DNA of 64,000 nt from Paracoccaceae bacterium (GCA_020628545.1 JAHDEX010000002.1:1-64000); one strand, 5' to 3'. Positions 34,425-43,383 are shown, counted from the stretch's first letter. A program made the numbers and translations. Notes: a model not told the origin generated them from the sequence alone.

Positions 34425-34944
34425 AGAAGCTGAGCGTTTTCTCATAAAGCACATCAAGGCTTTCGATGTCTTTCAGCAGCACACCTTCGTGGCGGTGCAA
34501 GTCCTCTGTGATCTTGTCGATCTGGTTTTGCACCTGCTCAAACTGCGCCGTAAATTTCGCAAGCGGTGTGGCTTTGCCCAAAAGGCGCTCCCACCAGCTA
34601 AGCTTGCGGCGGACGTCCAGCTCATTGACCGAAAAACCGCGGATGGTTGAGACGATGCTGCGCAGGCTGTCGCCAGCAGGGCCGACGTCTTTGTTGCGCA
34701 CGCCTTGCAGCATGCTTTGCGAGATTTCCTGCAATTCGGCTTGCGCCGCTGATCCAAAAGAAATGATCGACTGAGTGTCGGACATGTCGAGTTCTGAAAT
34801 CCGCCGATTGATCTCTGCGGTGGTCGGCACATCGGCTTGGGCAAGTGGCACAAGCTCTCCTTTCGGTTCCGGCAAAACAACAGCCGTCACTTTTTCGACT
34901 TCAGCCAATGTGGCCTGAGCCTTTTCGCGTACGTCTTCAATCAT
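34384..34944 (-). CDS. TelA-family protein, N-terminal part (truncated by frameshift)
   Basis: 186 residues, matching the N-terminal 40 percent of TelA: helical coiled-coil regions and LDVLYEKTLSFYDELAIYIAAGK, where the normal family continues with KLEDLD found only in the next frame. It ends at TGA (34384-34386) right after that point. The whole family unit spans 33756-34944 and would be about 395 residues, the standard TelA length, if the frames were joined. TelA proteins belong to the TerC/XpaC-associated membrane stress network. 26 bp after the XpaC-like gene. Confidence 0.8.
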   Translation of the reverse strand: MIEDVREKAQATLAEVEKVTAVVLPEPKGELVPLAQADVPTTAEINRRISELDMSDTQSIISFGSAAQAELQEISQSMLQGVRNKDVGPAGDSLRSIVSTIRGFSVNELDVRRKLSWWERLLGKATPLAKFTAQFEQVQNQIDKITEDLHRHEGVLLKDIESLDVLYEKTLSFYDELAIYIAAGKA

Positions 34945-34970
34945 TGTATTCCCCCTGAATGCGACCGGTC

Positions 34971-35849
34971 TTACGACAGGCCTTCACGCTGCAACCGGTC
35001 GCGCAGCACTTTGATTTCAATGTCCATGTCCGTCCGGTCGTCGAGCATCATTTTTTCGGTGCGGGCGGCAAAATTGTCCTGCAGGTCATTGAGCAGATCA
35101 ATATAGGCGGTTCGAGCGTCCGGGTCGGGCTTGCGTGTGTAGAGATCAACAAACTTTACCGTCGCGTCGCGCGCGCCCTCAAGATAAACGCCCAGATATT
35201 TGCGCGCGCGGGTCAGATCGCGTGGATCCTCTTGTACCGTGCGGGCCATCTTGCGGGCGGTTGCCTGGAAAGCATCGACCCGCTGCGTGAGATCACGGTC
35301 CTCAAGCCGGGTGATGTGGTCGCGCATCGCGGCCAATGTCTCATCCGCCTGTTCAACAACGCGGGCGACGCGGTCTTGCTGGAAAGTGTCGATGCCTTCC
35401 ATGCGTTTGTCGGTCATCGGATCGATGCCAAATGCCACCACATGCAGCGCCAAAGCCGCAAGCCCGTAGATCGCTGACCCAATCATGCCACTGTCACCTG
35501 TGTAGGCGGCGAGGGCGATCCCGACGCCAGTGGCACAAGAGGCAAGCATCTTACGTGGAATGCTGGGTTTGCGCGCCACTTTTCGGGCATTGTAGGCGGC
35601 TTCCGCGCGCAGCCCTTCTTGAGTGAACCAGGCCGCAAACGTCAGCAGAGCGGCAGCGAACAGTGCGGTCACAAGCGCCACAGGACCATTGTTAAAGGAG
35701 GTGATGATCAGCAGGATACCGGGCAGGTAAAGCAGCCGCGTGCCAGCGGTCGCATCATCAATGGCCCTCGCATGCACGGCCTCCTCATGCGACGCATCGT
35801 TCTGGGCCGCATTACCGGGGCTGTACTTTCCACCAAACTTCTTGGCCAT
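34971..35849 (-). CDS. XpaC-like (5-bromo-4-chloroindolyl phosphate hydrolysis) family membrane protein
   Basis: A 292-residue protein. Two hydrophobic hairpins (about residues 38-75 and 100-140) are followed by a charged helical tail (about 155-292, with RKYLGVYLEGARDATVKFVDLY), the XpaC arrangement. The XpaC name comes from an early Bacillus phenotype and does not give a function; the family regularly sits next to telA. The start overlaps the stop of the small membrane gene (TAATG). Confidence 0.8.
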   Translation of the reverse strand: MAKKFGGKYSPGNAAQNDASHEEAVHARAIDDATAGTRLLYLPGILLIITSFNNGPVALVTALFAAALLTFAAWFTQEGLRAEAAYNARKVARKPSIPRKMLASCATGVGIALAAYTGDSGMIGSAIYGLAALALHVVAFGIDPMTDKRMEGIDTFQQDRVARVVEQADETLAAMRDHITRLEDRDLTQRVDAFQATARKMARTVQEDPRDLTRARKYLGVYLEGARDATVKFVDLYTRKPDPDARTAYIDLLNDLQDNFAARTEKMMLDDRTDMDIEIKVLRDRLQREGLS

Positions 35850-36052
35850 TACGCGGCCCCCAGCAGGCCAGAGGACACGCCAAACATCAATGCAATCAGC
35901 ACCAGATAAGCGATGGTCCGGAATGTTTCAGGCACGGTATCCCCCTTTGGCTGCGACGCAGGCCCGCTGACCCAGCGAATTGCTGCCAACACAAACAGCG
36001 CCCCGATCGCCAGCACGACGAGAAAGAAAAACAGCAGAATTAATCGCAGCAT
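35849..36052 (-). CDS. Small two-helix membrane protein
   Basis: A 67-residue protein with two hydrophobic segments (LRLILLFFFLVVLAIGALFVLAAI and TIAYLVLIALMFGVSSGLLGAA) separated by a short polar loop. It is the first gene of the long operon through XpaC, TelA and SPFH-GYF to dtd, overlapping the XpaC start by one base. No family recognised. Its position suggests an inner-membrane accessory subunit of the same system. Confidence 0.7.
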   Translation of the reverse strand: MLRLILLFFFLVVLAIGALFVLAAIRWVSGPASQPKGDTVPETFRTIAYLVLIALMFGVSSGLLGAA

Positions 36053-36105
36053 CTCGTGGCCTTTGCATTAAACTTCCCTCGCGCATGTAAGCACTTTTTA
36101 CCGGT

Positions 36106-36927
36106 TTACGAGTGTTTTTGCCGTGCCGCGCGCTCCATATTCAGTTTTCGGGTGTAGCCGGACTGGATGATCTCGACGGCGAAAAGCACCACCACTGAGA
36201 AGTAGAATGTCGTCTTGGACATCGGCAAAAGCGCATAGCCAAAGATTTTGATGCCAAGGTCGTCATCATGCATGGCGTGCGCCGCTGCCACGCCTGCCTC
36301 ACCCAGCAGAACCACACCCACGATGAGCAGGATGAAGAGGCCCAGAACCTCGTACATGCGGTTCTTTTCGATGAAGCGGGTCACACCGTCTGCAAGGAAC
36401 AGCATCGCAGCACCCGACAGCAGAATGGCCGTGGCAAGCACCGGGAAGACATCGGTGATGGCGATAGCAGACAGGACGGAATCGAACGAGAAAATCAGGT
36501 TCATCAGCACGATCAGCAACACAACTTGCGTCGCTGATTTACCGCTTTTGCCCTCGACGTCGTGATCAAGATGCTCAATCGACAGCAAATGCGCGATTTC
36601 TTTGACAGCAGTGTACATGATGAAAGCACCGCCAAAAATGAAGACGCAGGTGGCAAAGTTCACGCCGCCTTCGATCACGCCCTCCCAATTGAAGATATAG
36701 AACGGCTCGGCCAAGGCATCGATCAGCTGGATCATGGTGAAGAGCAGGATCACGCGCAGCGCAACGGCGATGATGATCCCCCAAAACCGCACGGATTTTT
36801 GCTGCGCCACGGGGGCCCGTTGGCTTTCGATAGAGATATAAAGCAAGTTGTCGAAGCCCAGGACCGCCTGCAGGAAGCAGAGCATCACAAGGTTCGTCAG
36901 GTTTTCGATCGTCAGTAGGTCGGCCAA
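36106..36927 (-). CDS. TerC-family integral membrane protein
   Basis: A 273-residue, about seven-helix protein. The motif VLGFDNLLYISIE in helix 1-2 and LIFSFDSVLSAIAITD in helix 5 carry the conserved Asp pair of TerC, thought to bind metal ions such as Mn2+. TTG at 36927 (M-A-D-L-L-T) has GGGGGAAG upstream and gives the usual family start; ATG starts at 36972-36978 are less well placed. It precedes the small membrane gene by 53 bp and probably leads or accompanies the operon. Linked to metal efflux or the Ter stress complex. Confidence 0.85.
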   Translation of the reverse strand: MADLLTIENLTNLVMLCFLQAVLGFDNLLYISIESQRAPVAQQKSVRFWGIIIAVALRVILLFTMIQLIDALAEPFYIFNWEGVIEGGVNFATCVFIFGGAFIMYTAVKEIAHLLSIEHLDHDVEGKSGKSATQVVLLIVLMNLIFSFDSVLSAIAITDVFPVLATAILLSGAAMLFLADGVTRFIEKNRMYEVLGLFILLIVGVVLLGEAGVAAAHAMHDDDLGIKIFGYALLPMSKTTFYFSVVVLFAVEIIQSGYTRKLNMERAARQKHS

Positions 36928-36999
36928 ATTTCTTCCCCCGGGGTTCGCAGGTGCGACATGTCGTCTATTCATGCACAACCGGTCAGGGGCGGCAAGGTT

Positions 37000-37797
37000 T
37001 CACCTTGCGCGTTTTTTCCCCCTTGGCGGGGCATTTGGCCTTCGATTGCGGGTCGGCTTTGGTTTATCGGACAGACCGATCTGATCGCGGACAACCCGTT
37101 GCTTTAGCTCTTCAACCTCACCGGCCTTTAACTCGCCCAGTTGAAACGGGCCGTAGCTGACGCGGATCAACCGGTTTACTGTCGCACCAATCGCTTGCAT
37201 GGCGCGGCGGATTTCGCGGTTTTTCCCTTCGCGCAGCGCAATCGTCAGCCAGGCATTGGCACCTTGCTGGCGGTCAAAGGTGACTTCCATCGGCTGATAT
37301 GTGATCCCCTCGACCGTGATCCCTTGGCGCAGCTGATCCAGCTGGGCTTCTGAAGCGCTGCCTTTGATGCGCACACGGTAACGGCGCAGCCAGCCGGTGC
37401 TGGGCAGTTCCAGCTTGCGTTTGACCGCACCGTCGTTTGTCAGCAACAACAGCCCTTCGGAGTTCAGATCAAGCCGTCCGACCGACATGACGCGAGGCAT
37501 CGTGTCGGGCAGGCTGGCAAAGACCGTCGGGCGGTCTTTCTCGTCGCGCTCTGTCGTCACAAGGCCCGCCGGTTTGTGGTAAAGCCACATCCGGGGTGGG
37601 TCTGGATCGCCCACCTGTTTGCCGTCAACCGCGATGCGATCTTTGTCGGTGACATTGAGGGCGGGGCTGTCGATAACCTTGCCGTTCACGCTGACGCGCC
37701 CGTCCGCGATCATGCGCTCGGCTTCGCGTCGCGAGGCGACACCGGCGCGGGACAGGACTTTTGCGATGCGGTCGCCGGAGGGCGTGGGATCTGTCAT
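37000..37797 (-). CDS. rluB: Ribosomal large-subunit pseudouridine synthase (RluB/RsuA type)
   Basis: A 265-residue pseudouridine synthase. N-terminal S4 domain (IAKVLSRAGVASRREAERMI), catalytic Asp in VGRLDLNSEGLLLLTNDG, KLELPSTGWLRRYRVRI, and REGKNREIRRAMQAIG near the end; a Lys/Arg/Pro-rich tail follows. The S4-containing RsuA-like class makes RluB (U2605 of 23S rRNA) the best guess; RluE/RluF or RsuA are alternatives. Start at MTDPTPSGDR; a longer reading (37854) is not supported. Divergent from tadA across 114 bp. Confidence 0.88.
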   Translation of the reverse strand: MTDPTPSGDRIAKVLSRAGVASRREAERMIADGRVSVNGKVIDSPALNVTDKDRIAVDGKQVGDPDPPRMWLYHKPAGLVTTERDEKDRPTVFASLPDTMPRVMSVGRLDLNSEGLLLLTNDGAVKRKLELPSTGWLRRYRVRIKGSASEAQLDQLRQGITVEGITYQPMEVTFDRQQGANAWLTIALREGKNREIRRAMQAIGATVNRLIRVSYGPFQLGELKAGEVEELKQRVVRDQIGLSDKPKPTRNRRPNAPPRGKKRAR

Positions 37798-37911
37798 GGC
37801 AACCGGATACGCGGCCTCTTTGGGAAGCACAACCATCTGCTTCTTTGATCCCAAAACCGGCCCCCGGAGGCTCCCGCACTAGGCAAAGCGTGCACCATCT
37901 GCGAGACACAG

Positions 37912-38370
37912 ATGATGACATTTGCAACACACATGGATGCGGCCCTAGCCGAAGCGCGCGCCGCGGAAAGACGGGGGGAAGTGCCCGTGGGCGCTGTTGT
38001 TGTTGGACCGGATGGTATTGTGGCCGCGGCGGGCAACCGAACGCGGGAACTGCGTGATCCGACGGCGCATGCGGAAGTGCTGGCGATCCGGGCCGCCTGT
38101 TCGGCCCTAGGGCAGGACCGTCTGACAGGATACGACCTTTATGTGACGCTTGAACCTTGTCCGATGTGTGCTGCAGCGATTTCCGCCGCGCGGATCAGGC
38201 GGCTGTATTATGGCGCCGCCGATCCGAAGTCAGGCGGAGTGGCGCAGGGGCCGCGCATCTTCGCGCATCCGCAATGCCATCACGCGCCAGAAGTTTACGA
38301 TGGGATCGGCGCCACAGAGTCGGCGGCTTTATTGACAAATTTCTTTGCGGCCAGACGGACAGACTTTTGA
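37912..38370 (+). CDS. tadA: tRNA-specific adenosine deaminase
   Basis: A 152-residue cytidine/adenosine deaminase-fold enzyme that makes inosine at position 34 of tRNA-Arg(ACG). Zinc ligands and catalytic Glu are in DPTAHAEVLAIR and EPCPMCAAAIS, and RIRRLYYGAADPKSGG follows. Two Met codons start it (37912 and 37915). Divergent from the pseudouridine synthase gene, a common pairing in roseobacters. Confidence 0.94.
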   Translation: MMTFATHMDAALAEARAAERRGEVPVGAVVVGPDGIVAAAGNRTRELRDPTAHAEVLAIRAACSALGQDRLTGYDLYVTLEPCPMCAAAISAARIRRLYYGAADPKSGGVAQGPRIFAHPQCHHAPEVYDGIGATESAALLTNFFAARRTDF

Positions 38371-38427
38371 TAGAAGTCTGAGCAAATTTCTGGTGACAGA
38401 ATTTTGTGCCGTGCAAGAGAGGCGGAA

Positions 38428-39084
38428 ATGGATTGGACACAACAGTTTGACGGCTACTGCGAGCGGGCGGACTTCACCTTCTGGGCTGAGCCGATCAATG
38501 CCATCACCAACGCGGCGCTGATCCTTGCTGCAGTGATTATGGCGCGCCGCACCCAGGGCAACCGTGGCGCCCAAATCCTCTGCCTGATCCTTTTTCTCAT
38601 CGGCATCGGCTCATTTCTGTTTCACACATTCGCCACGGCCTGGGCAGCGGTTGCCGATGTCTCGCCGATCCTGACGTTTATTCTGGTGTATCTGTTTCTC
38701 GTGAACCGCGACGTTGTGGGTTGGTCGCCGACCATCTCGGTCATCGGGACCATGTTGTTTGTTCCCTATGCCGCCGTTGTTGTTGCCATCCTAAATTTCA
38801 ATGCGTTTCTGGCGATCTCGAACTACTATTGGTCGGTGCCACTTCTGCTGGTGATTTATGCGGTGGCCTTGTGGCGCGCGCATCCTGAAACCACTCGTGG
38901 GTTTGTAGTCGGCGCGGTCATCCTGTGCATTTCCATCACGCTGCGGTCGCTCGACATGCAAGTCTGTGATGCCTTCCCGCTGGGGACACATTTTACCTGG
39001 CACATCCTGAACGCAATCATGCTGGGCTATATGATCCATGTTTACCACCGGCATGTCCTTGCAGGACGGCAAGTGCAGCGGTAA
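38428..39084 (+). CDS. Ceramidase-domain membrane protein
   Basis: A 218-residue, seven-helix protein of the alkaline-ceramidase (CREST) superfamily. CERADFTFWAEPINAITNAAL, GIGSFLFHTFATAW and THFTWHILNAIMLGYMIHVYHRH carry the conserved Glu, Ser/His, Asp (around residue 175) and paired His for a zinc site. Could hydrolyse amide-linked lipids of the membrane. Start at 38428 with AGAGGCGG upstream. 32 bp before gatC. Confidence 0.85.
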   Translation: MDWTQQFDGYCERADFTFWAEPINAITNAALILAAVIMARRTQGNRGAQILCLILFLIGIGSFLFHTFATAWAAVADVSPILTFILVYLFLVNRDVVGWSPTISVIGTMLFVPYAAVVVAILNFNAFLAISNYYWSVPLLLVIYAVALWRAHPETTRGFVVGAVILCISITLRSLDMQVCDAFPLGTHFTWHILNAIMLGYMIHVYHRHVLAGRQVQR

Positions 39085-39116
39085 ACGCGGGTCTGACGTT
39101 TTAGCCGGAGACTCTC

Positions 39117-39404
39117 ATGTCGATTGACACAGAAACCGCCCGCCGGGTCGCCAAGCTGGCCCGGATCAAAGTGGAGGACGACGCGCTTCCTGCGCTCGCC
39201 CAGGAATTCAGCGCGATCCTTGGGTTCATCGAGCAGTTGAATGAGGTGGACGTTGACGGCGTGGAGCCGATGACGTCCGTCACCCCGCAGCGCCTGAAGC
39301 GGCGGGAAGATGTGGTCACTGATGGCGACCAGCAAGACAAGGTTCTGGCGAATGCGCCTGATGCCCGTGAAGGCTTCTTTGCTGTGCCCAAGGTGGTGGA
39401 ATAA
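39117..39404 (+). CDS. gatC: Asp/Glu-tRNA(Asn/Gln) amidotransferase subunit C
   Basis: A 95-residue GatC that holds GatA and GatB together. [35 protein letters not shown] and the C-terminal FFAVPKVVE (where the family ends with F-x-V-P-K-V-x) are typical. The stop overlaps the gatA start (TAATG). Confidence 0.95.
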   Translation: MSIDTETARRVAKLARIKVEDDALPALAQEFSAILGFIEQLNEVDVDGVEPMTSVTPQRLKRREDVVTDGDQQDKVLANAPDAREGFFAVPKVVE

Positions 39405-40885
39405 TGACCGATCTGTCGAAACTGACCATCGCTACCGCCCGCGACGCGATGCGCAAGGGAGAGCTGTCATCAAGCGAGCTGACAGCGGCCTATCTGAAGG
39501 ATATCGAAGGTGCAGGCGCGTTGAACGCCTTTGTGCACCATACGCCTGAGTTGGCAGCCGAGCAGGCGAAAGCTGCCGACGCGCGGATCAAGGCAGGCGA
39601 TGCGCCTGACATGTGTGGCATTCCGTTGGGGATCAAAGACCTGTTCTGCACGAAGGGCGTGCCGTCGCAGGCGGCGTCCGGAATCCTCAATGGTTTCAAG
39701 CCCGAATACGAATCCACCGTGACGACACAGCTCTTTGATGCGGGCGCGGTGATGCTCGGCAAGCTTAACATGGATGAGTTTGCGATGGGCTCGTCCAACG
39801 AGACTTCTGTCTATGGTAACGCGGTGAATCCATGGAAGGCTGGAAACGGTGAGGCTGAACTGACTCCGGGTGGATCTTCCGGTGGGTCTGCGGCGGCTGT
39901 GGCTGCTGACCTATGCCTCGCGGCAACAGGGACGGATACGGGCGGATCAATCCGCCAGCCTGCGGCGTTTACTGGTATCACCGGCATCAAGCCAACCTAC
40001 GGCCGTGTGTCGCGGTGGGGCATTGTGGCGTTTGCCTCGTCGCTGGACCAAGCCGGTCCGATGACCAAAGATGTGCGCGATGCCGCGATCATGCTGGAAG
40101 CCATGTGCGGCCACGACCCGAAAGACAGTACCTCTGCCGATCTGGCCGTACCGAACTTTGAGGCTGCGCTGACAGGCGACATCAAAGGCAAGGTCATCGG
40201 TATTCCTAAGGAATACCGCATGGACGGCATGCCAGCTGAGATCGAAAAGTTGTGGTCCGACGGCACCGCGATGCTGAAAGACGCGGGCGCTGAGATCAAA
40301 GACATCAACTTGCCGCATACGCAATACGCGCTACCGGCCTATTATGTCATCGCGCCTGCTGAAGCCTCCTCAAACCTTGCGCGGTATGACGGCGTGCGGT
40401 TCGGGCATCGTGCCAAGCTTGATCAGGGCGATGGCATCACGGAGATGTACGAGAAAACCCGTGCCGAAGGCTTCGGGGCAGAGGTGCAGCGCCGTGTGAT
40501 GGTCGGGACTTATGTGCTGTCTGCGGGTTTCTATGACGCCTACTACAACCGCGCACGCCGGGTGCGGACGTTGATCAAGCAGGACTTTGAGACCGTCTTT
40601 GCCGACGGTGTTGATGCGATCCTGACGCCTGCGACGCCATCCGCTGCGTTTGAGCTGGGTGCGGGCCTTGACCCAATTCAGATGTACCTCAACGACGTAT
40701 TTACGGTGACAGTGAACCTTGCCGGGTTGCCGGGGATCAGCGTGCCGGCAGGTCTCGATGCCAACGGTCTGCCGCTTGGCTTGCAGCTGATCGGGCGGCC
40801 TTGGGAAGAGGCAGATTTGCTGAATACGGCTTACACGCTGGAGCAAGCCTGTGGTTTTGTAGCCAAACCGAACAAGTGGTGGTAA
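39404..40885 (+). CDS. gatA: Asp/Glu-tRNA(Asn/Gln) amidotransferase subunit A
   Basis: A 493-residue amidase-signature protein that produces ammonia from Gln for transamidation of misacylated tRNA. The Ser-cisSer-Lys triad appears in [13 protein letters not shown] (Lys) and [16 protein letters not shown] followed by [17 protein letters not shown]. The C-terminus [24 protein letters not shown] is also standard. gatB is not adjacent in this window. Follows gatC with a one-base overlap. Confidence 0.97.
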   Translation: MTDLSKLTIATARDAMRKGELSSSELTAAYLKDIEGAGALNAFVHHTPELAAEQAKAADARIKAGDAPDMCGIPLGIKDLFCTKGVPSQAASGILNGFKPEYESTVTTQLFDAGAVMLGKLNMDEFAMGSSNETSVYGNAVNPWKAGNGEAELTPGGSSGGSAAAVAADLCLAATGTDTGGSIRQPAAFTGITGIKPTYGRVSRWGIVAFASSLDQAGPMTKDVRDAAIMLEAMCGHDPKDSTSADLAVPNFEAALTGDIKGKVIGIPKEYRMDGMPAEIEKLWSDGTAMLKDAGAEIKDINLPHTQYALPAYYVIAPAEASSNLARYDGVRFGHRAKLDQGDGITEMYEKTRAEGFGAEVQRRVMVGTYVLSAGFYDAYYNRARRVRTLIKQDFETVFADGVDAILTPATPSAAFELGAGLDPIQMYLNDVFTVTVNLAGLPGISVPAGLDANGLPLGLQLIGRPWEEADLLNTAYTLEQACGFVAKPNKWW

Positions 40886-40906
40886 AACCGTTTGCGTGAA
40901 CCGAGG

Positions 40907-41704
40907 ATGGGGTTGGCTTTGAAAACAGTCAGATGGGTTGGCGTTGCTGCGATTGCGATGGCCGGATGTACCGCGCAGGTGCCCAACAGCGCACCGGGGC
41001 CGGGCTTTGGTGACTATGCTGAGTATGAACTGGAGCGTGCACGGCGAGAGGCTGTCTTGTCGGGCGAGCCGATTGGTGGGCCGCTGACAGCGACAGTGCC
41101 ACAAACGACTGTTGGACCCAATCCAAATGCCGCCGTTGTCCCGGGAGCGGAGGGCTTGCCGGGAGCACCGGGCGGGGCAATCACCTCAAGCGAACTTGCC
41201 GCTGCCGGTATCGGCGGGACCGGCGTGCCCGCGACCAGCGGTGGTCTTGGCAATGCGACAACCGTGGATCCAAACGCAGCACTCGCGCCCGCGGGGAGTG
41301 TGGGCGACAACCCAACCATTTCGGACGAGCAGAACTTTGATGCCGTTTCAGGGCGCGAGACTATCGAAAGTGATGCGCAGCGCCGTGCTGAACAGGCGGA
41401 ACGCCTTGTGGTCGTCGAACCCGTACCGCTGCCGTCGCAGCGGGCCGACTCGGGGCCGAACATTGTGCAATACGCGATCAACGCGCCGAACCAGAAAGGG
41501 CAGCAGTGGTATTCCCGCTCAATCCTGTCTGGCGACAACCGGTTCCAGCGCAATTGTGCGACTTACGCCAACCCGGATGAGGCACAGCGCGACTTTTTGC
41601 GTCGGGGCGGGCCAGAACGCGATCAACGCGGCATTGACCCAGATGGCGACGGGTTTGCATGTGGTTGGGATCCGGCACCTTTCCGTCTGGCGACTGGCAA
41701 CTGA
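40907..41704 (+). CDS. Lipoprotein with C-terminal excalibur calcium-binding domain
   Basis: A 265-residue protein. A lipobox (VAAIAMAGC) follows the signal segment, then a low-complexity Gly/Ala/Pro/Asn-rich region (about 30-170), and an excalibur domain ending NCATYANPDEAQRDFLRR...DPDGDGFACGWDPAPF, a DxDxDG calcium loop with Cys pair. Likely anchored to the envelope facing outward or to the periplasm. Start taken at ATG 40907; TTG at 40892 or 40918 are possible. The end overlaps the amidase gene by 46 bp. Confidence 0.82.
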   Translation: MGLALKTVRWVGVAAIAMAGCTAQVPNSAPGPGFGDYAEYELERARREAVLSGEPIGGPLTATVPQTTVGPNPNAAVVPGAEGLPGAPGGAITSSELAAAGIGGTGVPATSGGLGNATTVDPNAALAPAGSVGDNPTISDEQNFDAVSGRETIESDAQRRAEQAERLVVVEPVPLPSQRADSGPNIVQYAINAPNQKGQQWYSRSILSGDNRFQRNCATYANPDEAQRDFLRRGGPERDQRGIDPDGDGFACGWDPAPFRLATGN

Positions 41705-42384
41705 CGCTTACACATCCATCACCGAACTTCGGGCCGCGCCGCGAGGGTGCACGGCCTGATCTTGTTGTGCTTCACTACACAGCCATGAACTCGGTCGAAG
41801 CCGCGTGCCAAACGCTCTGCAACCCAGAGACCGAAGTGTCCGCGCATTATCTGATTGCGCTGGATGGCGTGGTCCTGTCGCTCGTGGATGAAGGCATGCG
41901 TGCGTGGCATGCGGGGGCCGGGGCCTGGGGGGCGGTCACCGATGTGAACAGCAGGTCTATTGGGATTGAAATTGCCAACGACGGCGCGTCGCCCTTTGCG
42001 GCACCCCAGATGGATGCACTCGTTGCGTTGCTTCGTGGGCTTATGGCGCGCTGGGCGATCTTGCCCGAACGTGTGATCGGCCACAGTGACATGGCGCCGG
42101 GGCGCAAGATTGACCCGGGCGTGCGGTTTGACTGGCGGCGGTTGGCGCTCGAGGGGCTCAGTGTTTGGCCGGACCTGACCCGCTTTGCAGACCCGGACCC
42201 GGATGTATTTCGCAGAGACGCGCGCGCCTTTGGATATCCGGATGTCGATGATGCGCTGCTTCTCAAAACGGTCCGTCTGCGTTTTCGCCCGCGTGTGATC
42301 GGGCCGCTTGACGGCACCGACATGGCGATCGTCCGCGATCTGGCGCAACGCTTCCCCGTTGACGCAGGACCGCGAACCTCCTAA
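41659..42384 (+). CDS. N-acetylmuramoyl-L-alanine amidase (AmpD/AmiD type)
   Basis: An amidase_2-fold enzyme (about 241 residues) that cleaves the MurNAc-L-Ala bond of peptidoglycan or muropeptides. Zinc ligands are in VVLHYTAMNS and HSDMAPGRKIDPG, with SIGIEIANDG holding the third catalytic strand. ATG at 41659 is the only good start codon in frame before the domain, although it lies 46 bp inside the lipoprotein gene and the first about 15 residues are not family-like. No clear signal peptide, so it may act in the cytoplasm on recycled muropeptides. rnpB begins within ten bases after the stop. Confidence 0.85.
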   Translation: MWLGSGTFPSGDWQLTLTHPSPNFGPRREGARPDLVVLHYTAMNSVEAACQTLCNPETEVSAHYLIALDGVVLSLVDEGMRAWHAGAGAWGAVTDVNSRSIGIEIANDGASPFAAPQMDALVALLRGLMARWAILPERVIGHSDMAPGRKIDPGVRFDWRRLALEGLSVWPDLTRFADPDPDVFRRDARAFGYPDVDDALLLKTVRLRFRPRVIGPLDGTDMAIVRDLAQRFPVDAGPRTS

Positions 42385-42392
42385 TCGCAACT

Positions 42393-42772
42393 CGCGCGGA
42401 TGGCTGGATGGCCGCGGCAGCAATGTCGAGGAAAGTCCGGACTCCACAAAGCACGGTGCCGGGTAACGCCCGGCGGGGGTAACCCTAGGGATAGCGCCAC
42501 AGAGATGAAAACTACCTGTGTCCGCACAGGAAAAGGTGAAACGGTGGGGTAAGAGCCCACCGCGGACGTGGCAACACGGACGGCACGGCAAGCCCCACCG
42601 GGAGCAATGCCAAATAGGGACCGCGTGTCACCTTCGGGTGGCGGGGATGCTTGACCCCCAGCAGGTCCGGGTTGGCAGCTAGAGGTGCGTTGGTAACAGC
42701 GCATCCAGATGAATGGTCATCTCAGGCGGCTTTGCCGCCTAGACAGAATCCGGCTTACAGGCTATCCGCGCA
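42393..42772 (+). ncRNA. rnpB: RNase P RNA, bacterial class A
   Basis: The catalytic RNA of RNase P, which matures the 5' ends of tRNAs. The conserved CR-I sequence GAGGAAAGTCCGGACTCCA (42428-42446), the CR-III-like AGATGAATGGTCATC region (42707-42721) and the 3' CR-V ACAGAATCCGGCTTAC (42743-42758) are in the right order and spacing. The ends GCGCGGATGGC (from 42394) and GGCTATCCGCGC (to about 42771) pair to form P1. The last apical stem is a GGCGGCTTTGCCGCC hairpin. The gene lies 9 bp after the amidase stop. Ends are set by P1 pairing. Confidence 0.95.
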
Positions 42773-42818
42773 ATTCCGCCGTTTTTGACGATCTGCCTTT
42801 TTCCTTTTGACAGGATTA

Positions 42819-43271
42819 ATGTGCGTCCTACCGTTGCATTGCTGGAAATGTGGGCAATTGATCAGCGCGATGTATCGGCTTTTGGATAAGACAGCATTGG
42901 ACATTCTGGGCGACGCGGGCGCGGCGCTTGTTCCTGGTGCGTTGCGCGACCTCCAAGAATATGCCGTCATGCTGGATCAAACGGGCTGCGTCACCGAAGC
43001 CAGTCGTGGCAGCATGACCTTTCGAGATGCAAGCAATGAAGGCTTGGCGGTTGGTCAACTGTGGTACCGATTTTGGCCGGAAGACCTGCGTGGCCATTTG
43101 CAGGAAGCCGTTACGCGAGGCTTGCAGGGTCATATCACGCAATACTGGGCGTCTTACACGGATGCGGCCGGCGAAGTGTCGCAATGGGACCTGCGATTCT
43201 CACCGCTGCAAGATGCCGCAGACGCCGTGACATCTGTCATTGTCGTGTCCCGCAAACTGACCACACATTAA
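42819..43271 (+). CDS. Small PAS-domain-like protein
   Basis: A 150-residue protein with a likely PAS fold: helix and strand near YAVMLDQTGCVTEASRGSMTF, then VGQLWYRFWPEDLRGHLQEAVTRGLQGH and the final strands YWASYTDAAGEVSQWDLRFSPL plus VTSVIVVSRKLT, which matches the end of PAS_4-type domains. No kinase, cyclase or HTH domain is attached, so it would be a stand-alone sensor or partner protein. ATG at 42819 has AGGA close by; ATG 42870 is the other choice. Sits between rnpB and rpmG. Confidence 0.7.
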   Translation: MCVLPLHCWKCGQLISAMYRLLDKTALDILGDAGAALVPGALRDLQEYAVMLDQTGCVTEASRGSMTFRDASNEGLAVGQLWYRFWPEDLRGHLQEAVTRGLQGHITQYWASYTDAAGEVSQWDLRFSPLQDAADAVTSVIVVSRKLTTH

Positions 43272-43383
43272 TTCCAGCACACCGCCCCGCAATTGCGGTT
43301 GACTCGTGCGCCTGCGCGCGTAAAAGGCAGCTTCATTCGATTTTCACCGCAGGCCGTTCAGGCCGCGAACCCGGAGAGATGTT

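Noticed and set aside
42381-42704. Minus-strand frame over rnpB
   Set aside because: The stretch is RNase P RNA with clear conserved regions; the frame is incidental.
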